DNA from: Acidobacteria bacterium 13_1_20CM_3_53_8
GTDB taxonomy: Bacteria > Acidobacteriota > Blastocatellia > Pyrinomonadales > Pyrinomonadaceae
NCBI GenBank assembly: GCA_001920415.1
Contig: MNJR01000066.1
Span: 1-41,956 of the forward strand
Length of the DNA stretch: 41,956 bases
Direction of reading: 5' to 3'
Positions 17,605-24,397 of this stretch are shown in pieces; the stretch's first letter is position 1, and every line of letters begins with the position of its first letter. The position numbers were made by a program, and so were the translations under genes. The notes below the pieces were generated by a model. It was not told the origin of the DNA, did not search any database, and saw nothing but the letters and a program-made list of their open reading frames with translations.

Positions 17605-18248
17605 TCGCGCGAATAGCCAGAAAAATTTTCTGTCTCCTCCTGGCGCTCGTAACGCTTGCCCTGTGTTCGTCGTGCCGTTCAACTGCGGGCGACAACTCCG
17701 GCGGCGTCATAGTCGTGAACTCTCCGGCCACAGGTGAAGTCAAACGAATACTCGTCGTCGAAGGCACTAAGGTTGACGCTGGCACGCCTATCATAGAAAT
17801 AGCTGTTCAGAATGAAACTCCTACGGTCACGCCCAGCCTAGGCGAGAGCGCTGAATCGCGCGCGTCCCGAACGCTTGTAGCTTCTAACGCAGAGATTGAA
17901 GCGGCTCGCGCCGAAGTTGTGCGCCACGAAGCTGAAGTACAGCGCCTTACTCCGCTCGTAGCATCGGGTGAAGCTTCGCAGGCGCAACTTGACGGCGAGC
18001 GTGCGCTGTACGACCGCGCGCAACAGCGACTTCAAAAAGCTCAGGCGGCGGCGCGAGAAGCTGAGAGCGGATTAATTGCCGCTCGCCAGCCCGGAGTCAA
18101 TCAACAAACGAGCGCAGTCGCAACGCCCACCGTGCAGATTGTCAACGCGACCGCCACTTCCGCAGGAACTGTTAGCGTCATCAGCGCTCGCGTAGGCCAG
18201 CGCGTAACTATGGGCCAACCTCTGGCTACGATTCGCGCAGATGATTAG
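17601..18248 (+). CDS. Short adaptor-like lipoprotein with split lipoyl domain and coiled coil
   Basis: A 215-residue exported protein built like a miniature HlyD adaptor. It has a signal peptide (about 1-24), a half-lipoyl motif (VVNSPATGEVKRILVVEG, GTPIIEI), a helical hairpin (about 90-160, AEIEAARAEVVRHEAEVQRL) and the second half-lipoyl (TSAGTVSVISARVGQRVTMG). The beta-barrel and membrane-proximal domains of full adaptors are missing. CSSC near residue 25 is lipobox-like but not a perfect consensus. It is coupled to the TolC gene by an ATGA overlap at 17601-17604. It may be an accessory adaptor for this pump. Confidence 0.75.
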   Translation: MIARIARKIFCLLLALVTLALCSSCRSTAGDNSGGVIVVNSPATGEVKRILVVEGTKVDAGTPIIEIAVQNETPTVTPSLGESAESRASRTLVASNAEIEAARAEVVRHEAEVQRLTPLVASGEASQAQLDGERALYDRAQQRLQKAQAAAREAESGLIAARQPGVNQQTSAVATPTVQIVNATATSAGTVSVISARVGQRVTMGQPLATIRADD

Positions 18249-18278
18249 CGCCGTTCGTGTAAACGTTAAGCTCTATCT

Positions 18279-18479
18279 ATGAATTCGCCACATGCAATCA
18301 ACATAGGGCCGCGCGAGCAGCGCAAACGTCGCATCATGGGATTTGCGGCACTCGCTGCCGGCGTCCTTCTAGCATTCGCGCTCATAGCACTGTACGCGCC
18401 GCGATGGTCGCGCATTATACTTTTCTTCCCAATTTGGATAGCCGCGCTCGGACTCTTTCAGGCGCGCGAGAAGACTTGA
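18279..18479 (+). CDS. Small two-helix membrane protein (66 aa)
   Basis: Encodes 66 residues: a basic start (GPREQRKRRI) followed by two hydrophobic helices (about 20-41 and 45-60, separated by APRWSR). Position 30 bases downstream of the adaptor-like gene and in the same direction suggests it belongs to the efflux operon transcript. The layout resembles many small inner-membrane proteins of unknown role. The ribosome site is weak. No family recognised. Confidence 0.6.
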   Translation: MNSPHAINIGPREQRKRRIMGFAALAAGVLLAFALIALYAPRWSRIILFFPIWIAALGLFQAREKT

Positions 18480-18485
18480 ATCGCT

Positions 18486-18644
18486 ATGGCCGCGCGCGGG
18501 ACGCGCAACATGGATGAAGGCGAAGAGCAGGTTGAAGACAGGAGCGAGGCTGATAAGCTAAGAATGAATGCGCGGCGAATCAATCTGCGTGCGCTCGTTA
18601 TAGCAATCATCGTCACGCTGGTCGCGCTTGCTTTTCCGGCATAG
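18486..18644 (+). CDS. Small single-pass membrane protein (52 aa)
   Basis: A reading frame of 52 residues that starts six bases after the preceding stop, with GAGAAG at 18468-18473 as a possible ribosome site. The first about 30 residues are highly charged (MDEGEEQVEDRSEADKLR), followed by a basic hinge (MNARRINLR) and one hydrophobic helix (ALVIAIIVTLVALAFPA) to the end, the layout of a tail-anchored protein. The positive-inside charge pattern and tight spacing argue for a real gene. An internal ATG at 18511 is an alternative start. Function unknown. Confidence 0.5.
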   Translation: MAARGTRNMDEGEEQVEDRSEADKLRMNARRINLRALVIAIIVTLVALAFPA

Positions 18645-18670
18645 ATGTAATTCAAAACGAGGTGGGCACA

Positions 18671-19090
18671 ATGAGAGACTTAAGAACTTTGCTATCTGCT
18701 TTAATCATCGCTCTATGCGTTGTCGTGGGAATATCCGCACGCGCATATTTTCCTGAAACCGCTACCGCTTCAACTCAGAACATAGCAGGTCTGGAAAGTA
18801 GCGTCAGGTCGCTCGAACAGCGTCTAAACTTTATCGAAACAAGAATCGGCAGGCTCGAACAACAGTCTGTGCTCAGCTCTACGACGCAAACCTCTTCAAC
18901 GCGAAATGAACTAGAGTTCAATCTGCTACAACGGCAGATAGGAACATTGCAAGGGCAGATCAAGGAGATAGAGTGCGGTCTGGTAAGGCTTGATGAACGG
19001 ACTCTGTCGTCGCGCGCCAGGGCTGAAAGGTCTAACGACCCTTGCCGTCTTAATCCAGATGCGCCGCTTCGATTTTCCACACCTCGCTGA
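18671..19090 (+). CDS. Membrane-anchored coiled-coil protein (hypothetical)
   Basis: Encodes 139 residues: a hydrophobic anchor or signal segment (about 5-26, LLSALIIALCVVVGISARAYF), then a coiled coil (about 38-65, LESSVRSLEQRLNFIETRIGRLEQQ) and a second helical stretch with LLQRQIGTLQGQIKEIE, ending in a polar tail. GAGGTGG (18659-18665) lies five bases before ATG 18671; a GTG at 18662 is the alternative. It follows the two small membrane proteins in the same direction and probably closes that transcript, since a hairpin follows at 19104. No family recognised. Confidence 0.65.
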   Translation: MRDLRTLLSALIIALCVVVGISARAYFPETATASTQNIAGLESSVRSLEQRLNFIETRIGRLEQQSVLSSTTQTSSTRNELEFNLLQRQIGTLQGQIKEIECGLVRLDERTLSSRARAERSNDPCRLNPDAPLRFSTPR

Positions 19091-19103
19091 AGCGAATGAC
19101 GAA

Positions 19104-19136
19104 AACGGCTGCCGGTCGAGGGACAGCCGTTCTCTT
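19104..19136 (+). terminator. Possible terminator hairpin after the coiled-coil gene
   Basis: An 8-bp stem AACGGCTG / CAGCCGTT (19104-19111 with 19124-19131) is followed by TCTCTTC, a weak U-tract. It lies between convergent genes and could serve both strands. Confidence 0.4.
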
Positions 19137-19183
19137 CAGGGTGGCATGAGGTTTTTGGTAGAAGGGACAGGGGCTTGCGGGGC

Positions 19184-19633
19184 TTATGCTGGGGCTGCGC
19201 TACGGGACGCCGTTCGTGTCTGATGATGATAGCCCGCATGCCTGATTGAATCTCTGTATTGAGTAGGAGTGATGCCGTAAACTTTCTTAAAATCTTTGGC
19301 GAAGTGGCTCTGGTCGCTTAAGCCAACTTTGTGCATCACTTCCTTAACGCTTAGATTCGTCGCGGCCAGAAGATCGCAAGCGTGCTCAAGACGAATGGAT
19401 TTCAAATAATGTGCGGGCGAATCATTCGTCTCGGATTTGAAAAGGTGGCTAAGGTGCCAGATCGAAAGACTCACTTCGCGCGCCAAATCTTTGAGGCGTA
19501 AATCGCTGCGATGATAGTTTTCACGCAAAAATTGAAGCGCTCGCAGAACTCTTCTGTCGCCGCATTCGGCGTGAGGCTGAAGGCTTGCTACTTCACACTC
19601 TTTAGAGATTATGGCGCTCGCAGTTGATGGCAT
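19184..19633 (-). CDS. AraC-family DNA-binding protein, minimal form
   Basis: A 149-residue regulator made almost only of the double helix-turn-helix AraC domain (about 35-135). The first HTH is LRLKDLAREVSLSIWHLSHLFK and the second LSVKEVMHKVGLSDQSHFAKDFKK, closing with the family signature YGITPTQYRDS. There is no recognisable ligand-binding domain in the first 30 residues. ATG 19633 is preferred (AGGTG seven bases upstream); GTG 19642 is an alternative. It is divergent from the DUF6986 gene, so it may act on that promoter region, although a 370-base gap with an inverted repeat separates them. Confidence 0.85.
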   Translation of the reverse strand: MPSTASAIISKECEVASLQPHAECGDRRVLRALQFLRENYHRSDLRLKDLAREVSLSIWHLSHLFKSETNDSPAHYLKSIRLEHACDLLAATNLSVKEVMHKVGLSDQSHFAKDFKKVYGITPTQYRDSIRHAGYHHQTRTASRSAAPA

Positions 19634-19794
19634 CGCTTTCACCTATTCGTCTTTAGCTACTTCTAATTCAAGAGCAAAATCGGCCTTGCTCTGTTTCTCC
19701 CATCGGCCTCTGTTTCATTCATGCAACAAAGAGTAAACCCATCGCGTCCGCAGTTCAAGCACAATCATTGTGCCGTTCTTGTCGGGTGCTCACA

Positions 19795-19919
19795 AAAGGC
19801 AAAAGTAAAAAGGTAAAAGGCAAAAGGTAAAAGTAAAAAGGCAAAAGTGCGGCATAAAGCAATTTAATAAAAGCGGTCTCAGCCTTCCTTTTGCCTTTTA
19901 CCTTTTTACTTTTGCCTTT
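19795..19919. repeat. Inverted repeat, GCAAAAGTAAAAAGG family (copy 2)
   Basis: Perfect 33-nt arms at 19795-19827 and 19887-19919 lie in the divergent 370-base gap 19634-20003. The loop holds GCGGTCTCAGCCTTCC, matching the loop of copies 1 and 3. No promoter could be assigned with confidence in the remainder of the gap. Confidence 0.9.
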
Positions 19920-20003
19920 AGAATCTCGCATACTGGCTCGCACAAATTTTCTGAGAACATGGAGAGAAAGCGCTGTGAGAGGTTGCGCTTCCATAGGAGG
20001 ATT

Positions 20004-21437
20004 ATGAAGAGATCGCTCGCCGCAGATTCGACGCCTGAGATTATCGGCAGATTACAGAAAGCAAATGAGGATTTTGCAATGAAATATCCGGGCGAGACTG
20101 GACGGCGTCAGCCAGTGCACACCGTTTATGGCGGCGCTCATCTTTTCAAAGCCGACTCGGCGCAGCGTCTTGGCAGTTTGGCCCAACGCTCGCTCGAACA
20201 GTTCGCGCCGGATTTCGTTCTGTTCGCCAAAGCTGTAGGGCTGCCCGGCGCTGACGGTCTGGATGAAGCGCGCGCGGGCGAGTACCTATCACGCATTGAA
20301 TCAAGTGGAGAATCTATTAAAGAAGAGAAAGCTGTCTGGCTCGCTCACGCAATTTACACGCGGGTTTGGGAGAAGCTTAGGCGCGAGCCTGTAGAGGATT
20401 TTCGTATTGACTTCGAGGACGGCTATGGAAATCGTCCTGATGCGGAAGAGGACGGCCACGCGGAGTTGGCCGCGAAAGAGGTTGCAAAAGGACTTTCGGC
20501 AAATTCCCTTCCTCCGTTCATAGGCATACGCATCAAGCCGTTCACGGAAGAGTTGAAGGAGCGCAGTATTCGCACGCTGGACATTTTCGTCTCGACGCTT
20601 TACGAAGAGGCTGGAAAACTTCCTGAAAACTTTTTCATCACTCTTCCCAAGGTCACTATTCCCGAACAGGTCGCAGCGCTCTCAGACCTGTTCGACGCGC
20701 TGGAGCAATCGGCAGGCATAGAGTCCGGCACTCTCAAGATGGAGATGATGATTGAGACCACGCAGTCAATCATCAACCATCGCGGCGAGGCTAACATTCC
20801 TCTTCTGCTAGAAGCTGCCAGAGGCCGTTGCGTTGCAGCGCACTTCGGGACTTACGATTACACTGCGAGTTGCAACATCACAGCCGCTCACCAGCACATG
20901 ATGCACCCTGCGTGCGACTTTGCGCGCAACATGATGCAGGTCGCGTTGGGCGGCACAGGCATCTGGCTATCGGACGGCGCGACCAACATCATGCCCGTCG
21001 CGCCGCATCGCGTGGCAGAAGGAGCGAAGCTTTCAACCGAACAGATTGAAGAGAATTTGACGACAGTTCATCGCGCGTGGCGGCTGCATTACGAGCACAT
21101 TCAACATTCGCTCACGAACGCATTCTATCAGGGATGGGATTTGCATCCGGCTCAATTGCCCACGCGCTACGCGGCCATCTACGCCTTCTTTCTAGACAGC
21201 CTTGAAGCAGCGAGCGAGCGGCTCAGGAATTTTGTTGAGAAGGCTGCGAAGGCAACTTTAGTCGGTGATGTATTCGACGACGCGGCCACAGGACAGGGCT
21301 TGCTCAACTATTTTCTGCGGGCTATTAACTGCGGAGCGATTACTGAATCGGAAGCGCTTGAGCTTTCGAGCCTGACATTGCCGGAACTTCGCTCAGGTTC
21401 GTTCGTCAAGATTCTGAAGAACAGACAAAGCTTGTGA
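20004..21437 (+). CDS. DUF6986-type aldolase/citrate-lyase-like protein
   Basis: A 477-residue TIM-barrel-type enzyme related to the HpcH/HpaI and citrate-lyase-beta superfamily, often labelled phosphoenolpyruvate kinase or aldolase without proof. Seen: DFRIDFEDGYGNRPDAEEDGH, an acidic cluster as in the metal site of citrate-lyase-like enzymes; GIRIKPFTEEL; KMEMMIETTQSI, where the E of the MIET strand is the usual metal ligand; and HFGTYDYTASCNI. AGGAGG precedes ATG 20004 by three bases; an in-frame ATG at 19959 would add 15 residues. Homologues sit beside allantoin genes and malate synthase in some actinobacteria (recalled, not checked). Here it lies 1.2 kb from the urate/allantoin cluster, so glyoxylate or ureidoglycolate processing is a fair guess. 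Confidence 0.75.
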   Translation: MKRSLAADSTPEIIGRLQKANEDFAMKYPGETGRRQPVHTVYGGAHLFKADSAQRLGSLAQRSLEQFAPDFVLFAKAVGLPGADGLDEARAGEYLSRIESSGESIKEEKAVWLAHAIYTRVWEKLRREPVEDFRIDFEDGYGNRPDAEEDGHAELAAKEVAKGLSANSLPPFIGIRIKPFTEELKERSIRTLDIFVSTLYEEAGKLPENFFITLPKVTIPEQVAALSDLFDALEQSAGIESGTLKMEMMIETTQSIINHRGEANIPLLLEAARGRCVAAHFGTYDYTASCNITAAHQHMMHPACDFARNMMQVALGGTGIWLSDGATNIMPVAPHRVAEGAKLSTEQIEENLTTVHRAWRLHYEHIQHSLTNAFYQGWDLHPAQLPTRYAAIYAFFLDSLEAASERLRNFVEKAAKATLVGDVFDDAATGQGLLNYFLRAINCGAITESEALELSSLTLPELRSGSFVKILKNRQSL

Positions 21438-21467
21438 GAAGAAGTCGAGTCGAATTAAAACCGTAAT

Positions 21468-21558
21468 GTCTCACGCAAAGACGCTGTAGAAGCAAAGAAG
21501 AGACGCAAGAAGAAGTGATATTCAACCTCTTTGCGTTTCTTTGCGCCTTTGCGTGAGA
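21468..21558. repeat. Inverted repeat, CAAAGGCGC/CACGCAAAG family variant
   Basis: GTCTCACGCAAAG (21468-21480) pairs with CTTTGCGTGAGAC-type sequence ending at 21558; the inner parts are imperfect. It is related to the CAAAGGCGC elements but shorter. It lies between two co-directional genes. Confidence 0.7.
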
Positions 21559-21636
21559 CCCTTTTTCTTTTCATTCAACAGTGTCTTTCGTACATTTGCC
21601 CGGCTCGAACAACATTCATTTCAGGAGTCACACATT

Positions 21637-21930
21637 ATGGCGCTTCAACTTAAGACTCGTCTCTTAGGGCTGTTTCTATTTGTGCTCTTCGCAGGTGCGA
21701 TAATTTATGACTGGAATCTCTTAATCAACTATGGCTACTTTTATCCTAAGCTCGCAGGCATAGCGCCGTTCGGCGCGCTCGGATCATTACTGATGATAAT
21801 TCATCCTGCGTCGGCAGGTCGTCCCAACCCGTCAGATAAAGCAAGCAAAGTTATAGGAATAATCGTCGTCATCATCGGCCTGATAATCGGAGGCATCAAC
21901 TTTTACTTGATGCATACATATCAACCATAA
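21637..21930 (+). CDS. Small integral membrane protein, three helices (97 aa)
   Basis: A 97-residue protein with three hydrophobic helices (about 9-27, 41-60 and 73-95; IIVVIIGLIIGGINFYLM is the last). The start at ATG 21637 is set by CAGGAG nine bases upstream; a longer in-frame extension upstream lies in repeat sequence and is unlikely to be coding. No catalytic or binding motif is visible. It is isolated by repeats on both sides, suggesting its own transcript. No family recognised. Confidence 0.65.
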   Translation: MALQLKTRLLGLFLFVLFAGAIIYDWNLLINYGYFYPKLAGIAPFGALGSLLMIIHPASAGRPNPSDKASKVIGIIVVIIGLIIGGINFYLMHTYQP

Positions 21931-21933
21931 GAA

Positions 21934-22076
21934 CAGTGACAAGTGACGAGTGACAAGAATAATTTTTCATTCTAAGTTTTAAGAAAGGAGCGAAAGCTTC
22001 TTCTTAATCTGAAAACTTAATGCTGATAATTAAAGATTAAAAATTCTCTCTTGCTCGTCACTTGTTACTTGTCACT
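21934..22076. repeat. Inverted repeat, GTGACAAGTGACGAG family
   Basis: AGTGACAAGTGACGAGTGACAA (from 21935) pairs imperfectly with TTGCTCGTCACTTGTTACTTGTCACT (22051-22076). Inner AT-rich parts also have partial complementarity. It lies between two co-directional genes. Confidence 0.75.
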
Positions 22077-22179
22077 GCCCTTCACGGCCTTACCTTCATT
22101 TGCAAAGGAACATAGACTTGCGGCAATATTAGTTCCCGAATACTCTGAACCAATCGCTTTTCGAGGAGACAGACCTATT

Positions 22180-22506
22180 ATGGCTTACACTTATGAAGAG
22201 TTGCGTCACAAGACGCTGGCGCAGTTGCGCGAGATTGCAGCCGGGATAGAAGAGCACGAGGCCGTTCAAGGCTATACTCAGTTGAATAAAGAGCACCTGC
22301 TCGTAGCCGTCTGTAAAGCGCTGGGCGTTGATATGCACCAGCATCACGAGGTCAAGGGCATCAACAAGACTGCGGTCAAATCAAGAATCAAAGAGTTGAA
22401 GAAAAAGCGCGATGAAGCTATTTCAGCGCACGATCACGACCAGCTAAAACTCATACGCCGCAACATACACAACCTGAAACGTCAAATTCATAAGGCAACG
22501 GTGTGA
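22180..22506 (+). CDS. Rho N-terminal/SAP-like domain protein (108 aa)
   Basis: A 108-residue basic protein. The first half (about 2-50) resembles the Rho_N/SAP-type helical domain: TYEELRHKTLAQLREIAAGIEE followed by LNKEHLLVAVCKALGVD, the pattern of a small nucleic-acid-binding fold. The second half is a Lys/Arg-rich helix (IKELKKKRDEAI, LIRRNIHNLKRQIHKATV). Binding RNA or DNA is therefore plausible, but no target is evident. ATG 22180 is preferred over an in-frame upstream ATG at 22051 because that extension runs through an inverted repeat; AGGAG lies 11 bases before the chosen start, a rather long gap. Confidence 0.6.
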   Translation: MAYTYEELRHKTLAQLREIAAGIEEHEAVQGYTQLNKEHLLVAVCKALGVDMHQHHEVKGINKTAVKSRIKELKKKRDEAISAHDHDQLKLIRRNIHNLKRQIHKATV

Positions 22507-22507
22507 A

Positions 22508-22605
22508 GAACAGTTTTCAGTTTTTAGTTTTCAGTTTTCAGTTAGTCGTCATCAAAGTTCGCAGCTTTTTCTGAAAACTAAAAACTGAAAACTGAAAACT
22601 GTTCT
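22508..22605. repeat. Inverted repeat, CAGTTTTCAGTTTTTAG family
   Basis: Arms of about 34 nt (22508-22541 and 22572-22605) are made of CAGTTTT units. The order of the units differs slightly between arms, so pairing is imperfect internally. It lies exactly between convergent stops (22506 and 22607) and may serve as a shared terminator. Confidence 0.85.
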
Positions 22606-22606
22606 T

Positions 22607-23734
22607 CTACGCTCTTCTAATTATCTTCGCTGCTATCCAGCCCAGTAAAATCAGGCCTGCCAGCCTGGCCCAGTTGTAACGGTCGCCGTATGTGGCCGCA
22701 GGGAAATGGTTGCTTATCATTGTGAAGACCAGGGGCACGACCATGAATGTGTTGTGCTTCGAGCGCAGCTTGGCGCGCACGCCCAACGCTTCGTCAACTG
22801 TACGCCCCTCGCTCGTTGCCGCAATCATCTTTCTTTGCGCGGGCAGGATTCTCATCCACACGTTCGCGGCCATGATTGTTCCGAAGATTGCGCCGACGTG
22901 AATGTACATCGCGCGCCCGCTCAGCACGCGCGACAGGCCGTAGGCCACGCCAACTATCAAAGCGTAAGATACTATGGCGAATAGCGCCTGATTTTTTACG
23001 AGCGGCGATTGAGCCAAAAGGTCATAGACAATCCAAGAGACTATGATTACCCCAACACCGATTGCCGTAGCCGTGCCCACGCTTATGTCCATCACGTCCC
23101 TGTCAACAAGCACGCCGCCCATGTAATAAACAAGCGTGAGCAGCATTGCGCCGCTTATCCACGTCAGAGCCGCTTCCCACTTGAACCAGTGCAACTCGTG
23201 CGGTCCGGGACGCTTCTGCTTCTCCACAACATAAAAGCCTCCGCTGTGCACCATCCAGACCTCTGCCTCTTTCTCGCCCTTCGATTCCGCTTCGGTGAAG
23301 CGCCCGTCGAGCCATGTGAAAAAGTATGTCGTGCCGATCCAGAGTATTCCCGCAAAAACGTGAAACCAGCGAGTGAGCAGGTTGAGCCATTCGCTGACAG
23401 TTGGGTCAATCGTGAAAGGGCTGAGCAGAAGCGGAACGTGATAGTGCTGTGCCGCATCATCAATCATGAAAGTCACGCTCACCTGCGGATAAAAGCATTT
23501 TACATTGAGCAAAGAAAAGTAGGCTCCAACATCGAAAGTGAGCCGGTAAATCCCTACATCCAGATTCAGGCTTGATAGAATGAAGAGTTTGACGCGCCCA
23601 TCCTCATCCGTCCATGCCTGACTCAATGGCAACCAGCTTTCATCATTAACATTTCGCATCTCAAGGCTGACCTGCACACCGCTCGCAGGTCTGCCACGTG
23701 ATACATCCAGAATGTGTGTTGAGATAGTGCTCAT
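22607..23734 (-). CDS. puuD: Fusion of 5-hydroxyisourate hydrolase and PuuD-type membrane urate oxidase domain
   Basis: Residues 1-107 are a transthyretin-like HIU hydrolase: THILDVSRGRPA, conserved H7, R47 (DEDGRVK) and H99 (HYHVPLLLSP). The C-terminal YRGS signature that should follow is absent; the chain reads SPFTIDPTVSEWLN and enters a PuuD membrane domain (about 115-375). This domain shows WFHVFAGILWIG, HSGGFYVVEK, HELHWFKWEA, GTIMAANVW and KHNTFMVVPL, with conserved histidines expected to bind heme b. The chain ends right after the last helix, so the cytochrome c domain found in described PuuD proteins is missing. The protein would oxidise urate and hydrolyse the product in one polypeptide. 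It is the last gene of the purine cluster, 102 bases from uraD. Confidence 0.88.
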   Translation of the reverse strand: MSTISTHILDVSRGRPASGVQVSLEMRNVNDESWLPLSQAWTDEDGRVKLFILSSLNLDVGIYRLTFDVGAYFSLLNVKCFYPQVSVTFMIDDAAQHYHVPLLLSPFTIDPTVSEWLNLLTRWFHVFAGILWIGTTYFFTWLDGRFTEAESKGEKEAEVWMVHSGGFYVVEKQKRPGPHELHWFKWEAALTWISGAMLLTLVYYMGGVLVDRDVMDISVGTATAIGVGVIIVSWIVYDLLAQSPLVKNQALFAIVSYALIVGVAYGLSRVLSGRAMYIHVGAIFGTIMAANVWMRILPAQRKMIAATSEGRTVDEALGVRAKLRSKHNTFMVVPLVFTMISNHFPAATYGDRYNWARLAGLILLGWIAAKIIRRA

Positions 23735-23744
23735 CGGTAAAATT

Positions 23745-23838
23745 GATTTTGGATTTTAGATTTTGGATTAGCGAACGGGTTGAAGATTAGCAACAAGCTC
23801 TCTTTCAATCCAAAATCCAAAATCTAAAATCCAAAATC
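23745..23838. repeat. Inverted repeat, TTTTGGATTTT family, inside the purine cluster
   Basis: The left arm 23745-23769 (GATTTTGGATTTTAGA series) pairs with 23807-23838. It lies between uraD and the HIU hydrolase-PuuD gene, all transcribed leftwards. Confidence 0.88.
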
Positions 23839-24352
23839 ACTCTGTCTCCAGACTTTCTAGAAGTTTTTTCAATCTTAGTTGAGTTATCTTCCGCTGCTCT
23901 TCCGCCGCTATGCGAATCTCTGTCTGCGGGTCGTTGCGTAAACGCTCGCGCAAGTTTTCAAGCATCTCTTCGGTTGTCTTTCCGCTCGCGCACACAATGT
24001 AGATGTAGCCGAACTTTCTTTCGTATGAGTGATTCAATTCAGCCATTTCAGTTAGCAATTCCTCGGAAGATTTTCGTGTGCCCGACTGTTCTTCCGAAGA
24101 CCACGCGCGAGCCTGCGCGTCCTGCGCTAGAGCGGCTTTTCGTTCACCAATCTTCGGGTGGTGGCTGAAAGCTTCAAGCCAATCTATTTCGTCCAATCCC
24201 CACCAGGTGCTGTCGGCCTTGACCAATAATTCTTGAAAATCCTCGAAGGGTCGGGCGCTAGCCATCTCTTCCGCCCATTTCACAGAACCGCAGCATTTCA
24301 GAAATTCTGCTTCGGCTTCCACGCGCGCCAACTTGTTCAATCGTTCAATCAC
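23837..24352 (-). CDS. uraD: OHCU decarboxylase
   Basis: 2-oxo-4-hydroxy-4-carboxy-5-ureidoimidazoline decarboxylase, converting OHCU to S-allantoin, the step after HIU hydrolase. A 171-residue all-helical protein of normal family length. Seen: FLKCCGSVKWAEEM near the start, the signature FSHHPKIGE with catalytic H65, the WSSEEQSG segment, and YERKFGYIYIVCASGKTTEEML in the active-site wall. The likely start is GTG at 24352, without a clear ribosome site. It lies 45 bases downstream of allantoicase in the same direction. Confidence 0.92.
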   Translation of the reverse strand: MIERLNKLARVEAEAEFLKCCGSVKWAEEMASARPFEDFQELLVKADSTWWGLDEIDWLEAFSHHPKIGERKAALAQDAQARAWSSEEQSGTRKSSEELLTEMAELNHSYERKFGYIYIVCASGKTTEEMLENLRERLRNDPQTEIRIAAEEQRKITQLRLKKLLESLETE

Positions 24353-24397
24353 TTCAAGGAGTTTATGCGAATCATCAGACCCTTCTATCTTTCGCAG

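Noticed and set aside
21541-21636. Upstream extension of the three-helix membrane protein
   Set aside because: The extension lies within an inverted repeat and the ATG at 21637 has a proper ribosome site.
22706-23575. Plus-strand open frames opposite the urate oxidase fusion
   Set aside because: The minus-strand frame has clear domains over the full length; the plus frames are shadows.
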